Below are positions 1 to 6,447 of a stretch of 7,742 bases of DNA, in pieces; positions within the stretch are counted from its first letter, which is position 1; each line of letters begins with the position of its first letter. Source of the stretch: Syntrophomonas sp. UBA1368 (GTDB taxonomy: Bacteria > Bacillota > Syntrophomonadia > Syntrophomonadales > Syntrophomonadaceae); assembly GCA_002305965.1 (NCBI GenBank), contig DBRM01000071.1:19029-26770 (forward strand), written 5' to 3'. Made by a program: the position numbers and the translations under genes. The notes beneath the pieces were generated by a model. The model searched no databases. It saw only the letters and a program-made list of their open reading frames with translations, and was not told where the DNA came from.

Positions 1-566
1 GATTCATTCGGATTCATACCAGCTGCCGGTTCATCTAGCAGCAATAGTTCCGGTTCTGTTGCCAGGGCTCTGACGATCTCCAGTCTTCTCTGTTTTCCAT
101 AAGGCAATGACGTGGCCATTTCATGAGCTACATCATCCAACTGGACCTTTTTTAACAGATCCATGCATGCCTGGTAATGTTTTTGTCTTTCCCGGTTGTA
201 TTTTGGCAAGCCCAGGATTGCCTCTACAATATTGGTCTTTCTCCGTAAATGCTTGGAAATCATTACGTTTTCCAAAACCGTCATTGAGTTAAATAAGCGG
301 ATATTTTGAAAGGTCCTGGCGATCCCCATTTTAGTAATTTTTGCAGGATTTAAGCCGGTGATATTTTGGTTTCCAAAATAGATCTGTCCTTCTACCGGTT
401 TATAAACACCGGTTATCATATTGAATACCGTTGTCTTACCGGCACCATTGGGACCAATCAAACCGATAATTTCATCGGGGTAGATCTGCATGTGCAAATC
501 AGATACAGCCCTTAACCCGCCAAACTCCATACTTATATGATCTGTGGTCAGAACTGCTTCCTTCAC
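1..566 (-). CDS. livG: Branched-chain amino acid ABC transporter ATP-binding protein LivG (partial, C-terminus outside window)
   Basis: Cytoplasmic ATPase that powers branched-chain amino acid import through LivH/LivM, normally paired with LivF. Translating the minus strand from a GTG at 566 gives 188 uninterrupted codons to the window edge. Visible motifs are Walker A GPNGAGKT (residues 38-45), a Q-loop at RTFQN (84-88), a signature-like LPYGKQ (154-159), Walker B LLLLDEP (174-180) and the D-loop-like AAGMNP (181-186), which is typical of LivG. The signature is LPYGKQ rather than LSGGQ; LivG proteins usually carry a variant such as LAYGxQ, so this is mild divergence. The GTG overlaps the livM stop in ATGTGA (4-base overlap) and has a GGGGGG ribosome binding site 7 bases upstream, indicating translational coupling. 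Usual family length is about 250-260 residues, so roughly 65-70 are missing at the left edge. Confidence 0.95.
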   Translation of the reverse strand, partial: MKEAVLTTDHISMEFGGLRAVSDLHMQIYPDEIIGLIGPNGAGKTTVFNMITGVYKPVEGQIYFGNQNITGLNPAKITKMGIARTFQNIRLFNSMTVLENVMISKHLRRKTNIVEAILGLPKYNRERQKHYQACMDLLKKVQLDDVAHEMATSLPYGKQRRLEIVRALATEPELLLLDEPAAGMNPNE

Positions 567-1624
567 ATTGAAGCCCCCCGTTTCTTGAAAGAATGAATTT
601 TATCCAGGAGATAATCCCAATTAAACTCTCTGGTTCCCATCAACCCCTGACGGTAGAATAGAATAACCAGAAGCAATCCAATGGCAAAAATAACCATCCT
701 CATCCCCGGAAGTCCTGGTATCTGGAGCAGCCCAAACAAATCGAAAGGCTGTTCAACTACCCTGAGTACTTCCATCAAAATCGTAATGATCACGGCTGAT
801 ATGACTGACCCGGTCAAGCTCCCCATTCCGCCCAGAACCACGATCAACAGGATCTGGAAGGTAAATGTGAACCGGAACATAGTGGGGTCAACAGATGTAA
901 TGAGAAAAGCCATCAAGGCGCCGGCAATGCCTGCAAAAAAAGCACCAATGGTAAAGGATAGGACTTTATGGCTGAAAATATTGACGCCCATTGCTTCGGC
1001 TGCGATTTCGTTGTCCCGAATGGCCTTGAAAGCATATCCCCAATTGCTGTTGATGATCTTTTTCAGGATTATGATCGTGATGATTGCGATACCCCAATAG
1101 ACCCACAGACTCTTTACCGAAGGGATATTCTTCAGGCCTAAAGAACCATTGGTGATTGAAATGGTATTGGTAACAACAATACGTATGATTTCGGCAAAAC
1201 CCAATGTAGCAATTGCCAGATAATCATCCCGCAAGCGCAAGGCAGGGATCCCAATTAAAAATCCGAAAATAGCAGCGACGATACCAGCAGCAATTATGGC
1301 CGGCAGTATTGGCCATTGCACCTTTGCCAGCACTGGTACGATGGGTTCCATAAAATAAATGATCTCTTTGCTGGCCGGAGACATGGTAAGAATCGCGGCA
1401 ACATAAGCTCCTATACACATAAAACCGGAATGGCCTAACGAAAACATGCCGGTAAAGCCTAAAACCAGGTTCATACTGATACCTAATATCGCAAATATTG
1501 CTGACAGATTGAGTATTCTGATATAGAATGCCGACAGATTATCCTGTCCCCACCACAAAAAGATGCCGATGATCAACAACAGAACAATATTAAGAATAAA
1601 TTTAATGTTTTTTCTATCGTCCAT
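563..1624 (-). CDS. livM: Branched-chain amino acid ABC transporter permease LivM
   Basis: Integral membrane permease that forms the translocation channel with LivH. The 353-residue product is highly hydrophobic, with about 8-10 predicted membrane segments beginning at residues 9-25. The family motif GFTGMFSLGHSGF lies at residues 56-68, LAIATLGFAEIIRIV follows near 136-150, and the cytoplasmic EAA-type loop that docks the ATPase is at about 200-222 (RDNEIAAEAMGVN). Length is normal for LivM. The ATG start lies 3 bases after the livH stop, with AGAAGG inside the end of livH at an 8-base spacing, so it is translated in series with livH. Its own stop overlaps the livG GTG. Substrate specificity (Leu/Ile/Val versus other amides or urea) cannot be fixed from the permease alone. 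Confidence 0.96.
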   Translation of the reverse strand: MDDRKNIKFILNIVLLLIIGIFLWWGQDNLSAFYIRILNLSAIFAILGISMNLVLGFTGMFSLGHSGFMCIGAYVAAILTMSPASKEIIYFMEPIVPVLAKVQWPILPAIIAAGIVAAIFGFLIGIPALRLRDDYLAIATLGFAEIIRIVVTNTISITNGSLGLKNIPSVKSLWVYWGIAIITIIILKKIINSNWGYAFKAIRDNEIAAEAMGVNIFSHKVLSFTIGAFFAGIAGALMAFLITSVDPTMFRFTFTFQILLIVVLGGMGSLTGSVISAVIITILMEVLRVVEQPFDLFGLLQIPGLPGMRMVIFAIGLLLVILFYRQGLMGTREFNWDYLLDKIHSFKKRGASM

Positions 1625-1627
1625 CCG

Positions 1628-2521
1628 CTACACCTTCTCTACTGTGCTCTCGCCCAGGATCCCGCCGGGTCTGAACAATAAAATCAAAATCAGTATAACG
1701 AAGGCAAAGGCATCCCTGTAACCTGATAAACCAGGCAGAAAGGCCACGATCATTATTTCACAGATACCTAAAACGAAACCGCCGATCATCGCCCCTGGTA
1801 TACTGCCGATTCCTCCCATTACTGCTGCAATAAAACACTTTATGCCAGGGAATAACCCCATCAGCGGATCGACCTGCGGATACTGCATGCTCCACATTAT
1901 GCCTCCGACACCTGCCAGCGCAGAGCCAATTACAAAAGTAGTGCTGATAACTTTGTTTACATCAACAGACATGAGGCTGGAGGTTTCAAAATCTCTTGAT
2001 ACAGCCCGCATGGCAATACCCATTTTGGTCCTTTTGACAATAAACATGACCAGTATCAGCAATATAAAAGTTATGATCGGAATAAGTATGGTAAGCGACA
2101 GGAATGATATTTCTCCAACTTTGATATTCCAGACCAACTGCTCCGGACGGGGAAATGGTTTTGGTCGGGCACCGATCACTACGATGGCTACATTTTGCAG
2201 TAGAAAGGAGACACCGATCGCCGAAATCAGCACCGATATCCGCGGTGAATTTCTTAAAGGCCGATAAGCTACTTTTTCAATACTTACACCCAGCAAGGTA
2301 GTCAATACAATGGCCAGAATAAAGGCCCAATACCAAGGCAAAGTAAATATCAGTATGCCATAGAAAGCAATGTATGCTGCTACCATTAATAGATCTGCAT
2401 GGGCAAAATTGATAAGCCTGATGATCCCGTAGACCATGGTATACCCAATGGCGATCAATGCATACAGACTGCCCAAAGTAATGCTGTTGGCCACGTTCTG
2501 GAGAAATATATCCATGGACAA
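1628..2521 (-). CDS. livH: Branched-chain amino acid ABC transporter permease LivH
   Basis: Second membrane permease of the importer, 297 residues and of normal length. The N-terminal family motif runs from GSLYALIAIGYTMVYG (17-32) into INFAHADL (37-44); most relatives have Gly where this has Ala42. A conserved AYRPLRNSPRISVLISAIG segment is at about 84-102, and the ATPase-docking EAA-type loop is near 167-190 (GIAMRAVSRD then SLMSVDV). Start choice: TTG at 2521 has AGGAAG 9 bases upstream, whereas the nearby in-frame ATG at 2515 would be 15 bases from it, so TTG is preferred. The choice changes the protein by only two residues. It follows livK after an 88-base gap containing a hairpin and abuts livM. 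Confidence 0.95.
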   Translation of the reverse strand: MSMDIFLQNVANSITLGSLYALIAIGYTMVYGIIRLINFAHADLLMVAAYIAFYGILIFTLPWYWAFILAIVLTTLLGVSIEKVAYRPLRNSPRISVLISAIGVSFLLQNVAIVVIGARPKPFPRPEQLVWNIKVGEISFLSLTILIPIITFILLILVMFIVKRTKMGIAMRAVSRDFETSSLMSVDVNKVISTTFVIGSALAGVGGIMWSMQYPQVDPLMGLFPGIKCFIAAVMGGIGSIPGAMIGGFVLGICEIMIVAFLPGLSGYRDAFAFVILILILLFRPGGILGESTVEKV

Positions 2522-2562
2522 CTGCTACCACTTCCTTTACATAGATTCGTGCTTAAATAAAC

Positions 2563-2590
2563 ACTCCCCTCCTCTGCAAGGGAGGGGAGT
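2563..2590 (-). terminator. GC-rich hairpin between livK and livH (leaky terminator or mRNA-stabilising stem)
   Basis: A perfect 10-bp inverted repeat, ACTCCCCTCC (2563-2572) and GGAGGGGAGT (2581-2590), encloses an 8-base loop. In the minus-strand transcript it is followed by GTTTATTTAAG, an imperfect U-rich tail, so it resembles a weak intrinsic terminator. It lies 20 bases past the livK stop and 41 bases before the livH start. Such stems after a binding-protein gene commonly let receptor mRNA exceed permease mRNA by partial termination or by protecting the 3' end; which applies here is inference. AT-rich flanks TAAATAAAACA and TGTTTATTTA could extend the pairing. Confidence 0.6.
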
Positions 2591-2609
2591 ATTGAGTGAA
2601 TTGATTGTT

Positions 2610-3794
2610 TTATTTAGGATCGACCTTGGCTTCGTAAACGAACTTGCCATCCATAACTTTCTTGATAACAGCAGTCTTCGTGGCATCCCCGTTTTCATCC
2701 AGGGTGATGATCCCGGTTGCGCCTTTGAAGTCTTTGGTTGCTGCCAGCGCATCTCTGATGGCAACACTGTCAGCTGATCCGGCTTTTTCCATAGCATCAA
2801 GGGCTAAGATATAAGTGTCAAATCCCAATGCTGCAAATGCATTGACTTCCTTGTCGGGATAGGCTTTTTTGAACTCATCCAGGAAAGTAGTTGATACTTC
2901 TGTAACCGGTTCTTCAGCTGTAAAATGGGTGCTGAAATAAATATCTTTATACTGGGTCACTTGATTCAGGAATTCTTCCGCTTCCCAGGTGTCACCGCCC
3001 AGAATAGGTACAGTGATTCCTAATTCTCTGGCTTTGGCAACTAAAATGCCGCATTCCAGGAAGTTCCCCGGTGCAAATATAACATCAGGATTCTTGGATT
3101 TAACTTCCGTAAGCTGAGCGGAAAAATCTTTGTCTCCGGTGTTGTAATTGACTTTTGCTACGATAGATGCATCCCCATTGGTAGCTTTGAAAGCTTTTTC
3201 AAAATAGCTGCTTAATCCCACAGAATAATCCTGTTGTACGTCCTGAATAATGGCAGCTGTTTTAGCTCCCAGAGTACCTGTTGCATAGTTGGACATAACA
3301 GTCCCCTGGAAGGGATCGATAAAGCAGACCCGGAAATAGTAATCATTGTCCAGAGTAACAGCCGGATTGGTTGGTGAGCATCCAATCACCGGAACTTTTG
3401 CATCAAGGGCAACCGGTCCGCCGGCCATTGATAACGAACTTCCATAACTGCCAATGATCACATTAACCTTTTCTTTACTGATCAGTCTTTCTACCGCATT
3501 GGCAGCTTCCTGTTTTTCTGATTTGTTGTCAACAACAACCAGTTCAACCTTCTTGCCTAAAACTTCAGGATACAGCTGATTGGCCAGTTTAATACCTTCT
3601 ACGGTCATTTGGCCGCCGGCAGCATTGGTTCCCGTCAAAGGTTCATAAACACCAATTTTGATTACATCTGCTGCTGGTTCTTTGTCTGAATCCGCCCCTT
3701 TGTCTGCAGCTCCGCCGCACCCTACAGCCAACATAGACAGCGCAACGATCAAAGCTACAATTGTGACATACCTTCTTCTTTTAATACTTAACAA
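2610..3794 (-). CDS. livK: Branched-chain amino acid ABC transporter substrate-binding lipoprotein LivK
   Basis: Extracellular receptor that captures amino acid and delivers it to LivHM. Start choice: the frame is open from a GTG at 3827, but the best start is TTG at 3794, with GGGGAGG exactly 8 bases upstream; the longer form would encode that binding site. The chosen form has 394 residues. It begins with a lipoprotein signal: basic KRRR (5-8), a hydrophobic core, and a lipobox ending AVGC with Cys26 as the predicted lipidated residue. Ala at -3 is less usual than Leu. The mature part follows the periplasmic-binding-protein type I pattern: IKIGVYEPLTG opening, a GSYGSSLSMA ligand-contact region, and hinge-crossing segments such as PDVIFAPGNF. 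It is first in the operon, behind its own promoter. The exact ligand is uncertain: this family also includes amide- and urea-binding proteins. Confidence 0.95.
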   Translation of the reverse strand: MLSIKRRRYVTIVALIVALSMLAVGCGGAADKGADSDKEPAADVIKIGVYEPLTGTNAAGGQMTVEGIKLANQLYPEVLGKKVELVVVDNKSEKQEAANAVERLISKEKVNVIIGSYGSSLSMAGGPVALDAKVPVIGCSPTNPAVTLDNDYYFRVCFIDPFQGTVMSNYATGTLGAKTAAIIQDVQQDYSVGLSSYFEKAFKATNGDASIVAKVNYNTGDKDFSAQLTEVKSKNPDVIFAPGNFLECGILVAKARELGITVPILGGDTWEAEEFLNQVTQYKDIYFSTHFTAEEPVTEVSTTFLDEFKKAYPDKEVNAFAALGFDTYILALDAMEKAGSADSVAIRDALAATKDFKGATGIITLDENGDATKTAVIKKVMDGKFVYEAKVDPK

Positions 3795-3802
3795 ACGTCC
3801 CG

Positions 3803-3809
3803 CCTCCCC
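3803..3809 (-). promoter_or_regulatory. Ribosome binding site that fixes the livK TTG start
   Basis: GGGGAGG on the minus strand lies 8 bases upstream of the TTG at 3794-3792. The upstream in-frame GTG at 3827 has no comparable purine tract, and starting there would put a charged 11-residue extension before the signal peptide. Confidence 0.75.
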
Positions 3810-3816
3810 TTTTTTG

Positions 3817-3837
3817 ATGACATGCACTTATGACATG
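3817..3837. repeat. Direct repeat ATGACATG x2 in the livK leader
   Basis: Plus-strand ATGACATG occurs at 3817-3824 and again at 3830-3837, 13 bases apart centre to centre and separated by CACTT. Each copy contains the palindrome CATG. The pair lies in the predicted untranslated leader of livK, between the promoter and the ribosome binding site. It could be an operator or an RNA element; no known regulator is assigned. Confidence 0.35.
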
Positions 3838-3859
3838 TTATTTAGGTTCATTTTATCAC

Positions 3860-3888
3860 ATTTTATCGTTTCTACTTGTTATTTTCAA
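3860..3888 (-). promoter_or_regulatory. Sigma-A-type promoter for livKHMG
   Basis: On the minus strand, TTGAAA (3888-3883) is separated by exactly 17 bases from TAAAAT (3865-3860), each one mismatch from consensus. Transcription would begin near 3853, giving a leader of about 58 bases before the livK TTG. A second TAAAAT at 3855-3850, ten bases downstream, could serve as an alternative -10. Spacing and match are good; activity is inferred. Confidence 0.7.
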
Positions 3889-3894
3889 AAAATT
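3880..3894. promoter_or_regulatory. CodY-like operator overlapping the livK -35
   Basis: Plus strand TATTTTCAAAAAATT matches the CodY consensus AATTTTCWGAAAATT at 13 of 15 positions, with mismatches at positions 1 and 9. It covers the -35 hexamer of the livK promoter. CodY is a Firmicute global repressor activated by branched-chain amino acids and, in many species, GTP; genes for branched-chain amino acid uptake are classic targets. The match is in AT-rich DNA, so chance is possible, but location and target both fit. Confidence 0.55.
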
Positions 3895-3987
3895 CAAAAC
3901 GGATTTCTATACCAATTATCTGATCTTGCCGGTTTGCAGAATACCGTAAATCAATCTGTTTATTCACCAGGTAACCAATCATCATTG

Positions 3988-3993
3988 TATAAT
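3988..3993 (+). promoter_or_regulatory. Putative -10 box for the yjbQ-family gene
   Basis: A perfect TATAAT lies 60 bases before the TTG start of the plus-strand gene. The best -35 candidate is TTCACC (3963-3968), four of six matches but with a 19-base spacer, so the promoter is only moderately supported. Confidence 0.4.
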
Positions 3994-4053
3994 AACTTTA
4001 TCTGCGTTTACAATTTATATAAATAACCAGAATAGGCAAGGAGGTTAAGCAAA

Positions 4054-4467
4054 TTGAAATTTTTTACTGAATATTTATGGTTTAATACGGCTGAAAAAAA
4101 GGAATATATTCGTATTACGGAGCAGATAAAAGAGATTTTATACAGAAGCGGGATTAAAGAAGGCATGGTACTTGTAAGTGCTATGCATATCACTGCGGGG
4201 ATCTATGTCAATGATAACGAAAGAGGCATCATCAAAGACCTGGATAATATGCTGGAACAGCTGGCACCATTTGGTCCGGATTATCTGCACCACCGGACCG
4301 GCGAAGATAATGGTGATGCGCATCTAAAAAGTCTGTTGCTGCACCATCAGGTGATATTGCCGGTAACTGAGGGAAAGTTGGATCTGGGTCCCTGGCAGGA
4401 AGTGTTTTATGCTGAATTCGACGGGCAGCGGCGCAAAAGAGTCATCGTAAAGATCATGGGCGAGTAA
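4054..4467 (+). CDS. yjbQ: YjbQ/UPF0047 family protein (secondary thiamine-phosphate synthase family)
   Basis: Small cytoplasmic protein of 137 residues, normal for the family. The family signatures are HITAGIYVNDNE (45-56), RTGEDNGDAHLKSLL (81-95) with clustered His/Asp residues that look like an active site or metal site, ILPVTEGKLDLGPWQEV (101-117), and the C-terminal EFDGQRRKRVIV (121-132). E. coli YjbQ has been linked to weak thiamine-phosphate synthase activity, which underlies the usual name; the native reaction of the family is not settled, and no other thiamine gene is visible here. Start: TTG at 4054 with AAGGAGG 9 bases upstream. It is the only complete plus-strand gene among minus-strand neighbours, divergent from livK. 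Its TAA is immediately followed by the reverse-strand stop of aroH, with no intergenic base. Confidence 0.9.
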   Translation: MKFFTEYLWFNTAEKKEYIRITEQIKEILYRSGIKEGMVLVSAMHITAGIYVNDNERGIIKDLDNMLEQLAPFGPDYLHHRTGEDNGDAHLKSLLLHHQVILPVTEGKLDLGPWQEVFYAEFDGQRRKRVIVKIMGE

Positions 4468-4842
4468 TTATTGCTGCATTTTTTCAGCCAGGTCTTTTCT
4501 TAAGATTTGGGCTTTTTTAAGATAGATATGTTTGATTTCGTCGGGCTTTTTGTCACAGTTGACATGTACCATTGCCCTGATGCATAAAGGCAAGGCCCCC
4601 TGTACATCAATCTCCTGGAAACACATGAGAGGAACTGTTTCCCAGTCTAATAACCGCCGGGCTTCAGCGGGGAAAGCAGATTTGATATCATTGGTAACTG
4701 ATAAAAACACACTGACAATGTCTTCTGTCTCAAATTGGTTTTCCAGCTGGATTCTTTTTAATAACTCAGCAGTTGCTTCAATGACCAGTTCCTTGTTGTC
4801 AGCCTCTACTGTTATCGCACCCCGGATACCTCTTACTAACAT
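4468..4842 (-). CDS. aroH: Chorismate mutase, AroH class (monofunctional)
   Basis: Converts chorismate to prephenate, the branch point to phenylalanine and tyrosine; cytoplasmic, and a trimer in known relatives. The 124-residue product matches the Bacillus subtilis AroH type from end to end: RGIRGAITVE opening (4-13), SVTNDIKSAFPAEARR (48-63), CFQEIDVQGALPLCIRAM (74-91) and HIYLKKAQILRKDL (105-118). Residues equivalent to the B. subtilis active site are present by eye alignment: Arg7, Phe57, Arg63, Cys74, Glu77, Arg89 and Tyr107. Lys60 of B. subtilis is Glu here. Start ATG has AGGAG 6 bases upstream. It follows the HutP-like gene by 14 bases, so they are almost certainly cotranscribed. No other shikimate-pathway gene is in the window. 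Confidence 0.95.
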   Translation of the reverse strand: MLVRGIRGAITVEADNKELVIEATAELLKRIQLENQFETEDIVSVFLSVTNDIKSAFPAEARRLLDWETVPLMCFQEIDVQGALPLCIRAMVHVNCDKKPDEIKHIYLKKAQILRKDLAEKMQQ

Positions 4843-4856
4843 GGTATTCTCCTTTT

Positions 4857-5276
4857 TCAGTCAGAAACGGCTCTATGGCCAAGACCAATGGCGACTTCAT
4901 CCAAATGTAAGAGTCCAATCCCCATAAATATTGCAACACTGATATGGTCCTGGTGGCGGGCAATACCGATTTTGCCTCCTACGTTCAGACCCAGGGCTTT
5001 GGGCATGATCTGGGCTAATGCTTCCCGGGCAGCACCTGCAACTGCTCCCTCATCCGCATGGGTTTCTTTAATTACACCTTCTCTTTTGGCAGCGACTACT
5101 GATCTTTCGACGATCTTGCCTACTGAGCCAATAAATTCTCCCCCGTAATCAACCGCCACTGCCCTGACCTGAGCATTTTCCCATAAAAATTTCTTCAGGC
5201 TGCCTTCCTCCTGCCTGGAGGTTGTCAGCGCCATTTTGATTGCAGCGGTCGCTACCACTTTACTGCCGATTTCCAA
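4857..5276 (-). CDS. HutP-family protein (putative RNA-binding regulator)
   Basis: In Bacillus subtilis HutP is a histidine- and Mg-dependent RNA-binding antiterminator of the hut operon. This 139-residue protein shares the C-terminal pattern: SVGKIVERSVVAAKREGVIK, then ETHADEGAVAGAAREAL, GLNVGGKIGIAR, ISVAIFMGIG, and a closing VAIGLGHRAV. His73 in the ETHA segment matches HutP His73 in ESHA. The second HutP metal ligand, His77, is Gly here, and the His138 region reads LHLDE, so ligand and metal use may differ (eye alignment from memory). Start: GTG at 5288 is possible, but TTG at 5276 has AGGTGG 8 bases upstream and gives the natural opening MEIGSKVV. There are no histidine-degradation genes nearby; the gene is 14 bases before aroH. 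Its target RNA is unknown. Confidence 0.78.
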   Translation of the reverse strand: MEIGSKVVATAAIKMALTTSRQEEGSLKKFLWENAQVRAVAVDYGGEFIGSVGKIVERSVVAAKREGVIKETHADEGAVAGAAREALAQIMPKALGLNVGGKIGIARHQDHISVAIFMGIGLLHLDEVAIGLGHRAVSD

Positions 5277-5284
5277 CTGCCATA

Positions 5285-5290
5285 CCACCT
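5285..5290 (-). promoter_or_regulatory. Ribosome binding site that fixes the HutP-like TTG start
   Basis: AGGTGG on the minus strand sits 8 bases before TTG at 5276-5274. It overlaps the alternative in-frame GTG at 5288, which therefore lacks its own site. An ATG at 5283 lies in another frame. Confidence 0.65.
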
Positions 5291-5307
5291 TTGGTTTATA
5301 GATAGTC

Positions 5308-5817
5308 TTATTTTACTATAACTTTACCAATCATTACTATGCTCTGATTGGCAGAATATGTTTTACCCGGTTCCGGCCAGGCCATATTCTCCGAAGCTGC
5401 CTTGATGGCAAATTCAACCGGAAAATCATAGGCAGTACAATCGATTTCAACTATATCACCAGCCATTAAGGGAATTTCCATTTCCTTTTGGTCAAAAGAT
5501 GCCCATTGCTGATCATTAATCAATATTTTTGCCTGGGGAAGCGATGAGAATTGCTGAATTGTTAAAGTCATAACGGCCTGGGGAGAATCGATAGCAACCG
5601 GCTGGTTTTCCGTAGCTTCCTGGCTGCCTGCCACCGGGTATTCCAGGCTTTGTCCTTCCATCCGTTCTGCCCAGCTCAAATAAAGGCGGGCAGGTTCATG
5701 GACCATCAGGCCCTGGATCACCACCAACAGGACCATCCCCAGCACAATTATCCTGATCATGATTCTTTCTATTTTATCAATCAGTTTTTTCAAGACTTCT
5801 TCTGCACCTCCCGGCAT
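5308..5817 (-). CDS. Hypothetical membrane-anchored protein with extracytoplasmic domain
   Basis: Not recognised. The 169-residue product has a basic amphipathic N-terminus (KKLIDKIERIMIR), one hydrophobic segment at about residues 20-39, and a polar remainder of about 130 residues. Positive-inside charge suggests an N-in, C-out anchor with no clear cleavage site. A low-complexity Ser/Glu/Gln/Pro linker (about 55-78) leads into a beta-rich C-terminal part where AKILINDQQWASF is followed by MEIPLMAGDIVEID, a pattern reminiscent of small Ig- or PEGA-like wall-associated domains (inference only). ATG at 5817 has only a weak upstream purine tract. TTG at 5793 would start MKKLIDKIERIM and has GGGAGGTG upstream, though with long spacing (about 11-13 bases), so the start is unsettled. 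It ends 31 bases before the preferred HutP-like start, so cotranscription with the HutP-like gene and aroH is likely. Confidence 0.75.
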   Translation of the reverse strand: MPGGAEEVLKKLIDKIERIMIRIIVLGMVLLVVIQGLMVHEPARLYLSWAERMEGQSLEYPVAGSQEATENQPVAIDSPQAVMTLTIQQFSSLPQAKILINDQQWASFDQKEMEIPLMAGDIVEIDCTAYDFPVEFAIKAASENMAWPEPGKTYSANQSIVMIGKVIVK

Positions 5818-5924
5818 CTTTCTCTTCTATCTTATGCCCGGAGCTGCCATAATATCCTTGAGCCTGAAACCAAACGCGGCTTCATCCAAACTAAAATAAA
5901 TATCCGGTCCTCAAATACTGCCTT
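5818..5924 (-). other. 107-base gap between two hypothetical genes
   Basis: No convincing promoter, terminator or RNA element is visible on the minus strand. A short in-frame stretch, TTG at about 5887 to a TAG at 5828-5826, would encode about 20 residues ending LKDIMAAPGIR. It has no good ribosome binding site, so it is noted but not called a gene. Confidence 0.3.
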
Positions 5925-6359
5925 CTATTTCCAATGATCAATTTTCCTCTGTATATAGCTCTTATAATTGGATAATCCTTCATTGGCTTTTAATATGATC
6001 CTGTCGATATCCGCCTTTTTTATCTCCAGTGTCTCCGGAGCAATGGTTTCGATGGTGCGGAATTCTTCTTTCATGGAAAATTTGATGGCATCTGCAATGG
6101 AATCTGCATAAAAAGAAATCGTTATCGGTGCATATGTAGTTGATTTCCCGGTAACATCATCGGTAACAGAATATACTTCCTGGCCCATATCGATTTCTTC
6201 GATGAGAATCCCCTGGATAGGTATGTTTCGAAATAGCGCAGCTTGCTGCTGTCTGATTTCTTCCGCCATTTCTTCACTGGTTTTGGAACCAAAGAACAGT
6301 ATCCCATTTTTCTCTCTTCCTACATAATCAAACCTTACCCGCATCCGAATTTTATCCAT
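5925..6359 (-). CDS. Hypothetical cytoplasmic protein
   Basis: Not recognised. The 144-residue product has no signal peptide or membrane segment and a mixed alpha/beta pattern: a strand with alternating basic residues (IRMRVRFDYVG, 4-14), a helix (TSEEMAEEIRQQQAALF, 27-43), strands GILIEEIDMG and TTYAPITISFYAD, a helix (SIADAIKFSMKEEF), and a charged C-terminal helix from about 116 ending RKIDHWK. It is a well-formed gene: the ATG has GGGGAG 8 bases upstream within a longer AGGAGGGGAG tract, and codon use resembles its neighbours. It lies 88 bases after the rluB-type gene and 107 bases before the membrane-anchored hypothetical gene, on the same strand. No catalytic motif is apparent; a small regulatory or structural role is possible but unproven. 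Confidence 0.75.
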   Translation of the reverse strand: MDKIRMRVRFDYVGREKNGILFFGSKTSEEMAEEIRQQQAALFRNIPIQGILIEEIDMGQEVYSVTDDVTGKSTTYAPITISFYADSIADAIKFSMKEEFRTIETIAPETLEIKKADIDRIILKANEGLSNYKSYIQRKIDHWK

Positions 6360-6447
6360 TATGCTCTCTCCCCTCCTGGTAAAGGTATAAAATACGAAAT
6401 AATGATCAGCAGTTCTTTATTTAAAATGCGCCTTAAGTGTTTTTCCG

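Noticed and set aside
681..1100. Plus-strand open frame of 139 codons
   Set aside because: Lies wholly antisense to livM, whose translation has clear permease motifs; the antisense product resembles no family.
1842..2267. Plus-strand open frame of 141 codons
   Set aside because: Antisense shadow of livH with no recognisable domain or convincing ribosome binding site.
3900..4053. Riboswitch or T-box upstream of yjbQ or livK
   Set aside because: No TPP-riboswitch core motifs and no T-box AGGGTGG-type sequence were found in the divergent intergenic region.
4058..4078. Second CodY-like sequence near the yjbQ start
   Set aside because: About four mismatches to the 15-base consensus and within coding sequence; not above chance in AT-rich DNA.
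4473..4490. GCTG...CAGC stem as a terminator at the yjbQ/aroH junction
   Set aside because: Only four base pairs with a large loop and no proper U-tract in either direction.
4532..4927. Plus-strand open frame of 131 codons
   Set aside because: Antisense to aroH and the end of the HutP-like gene, both of which have strong family motifs.
5826..5887. Short minus-strand frame of about 20 codons between the two hypothetical genes
   Set aside because: Reads plausibly but lacks a ribosome binding site, is too short to judge, and matches nothing I know.
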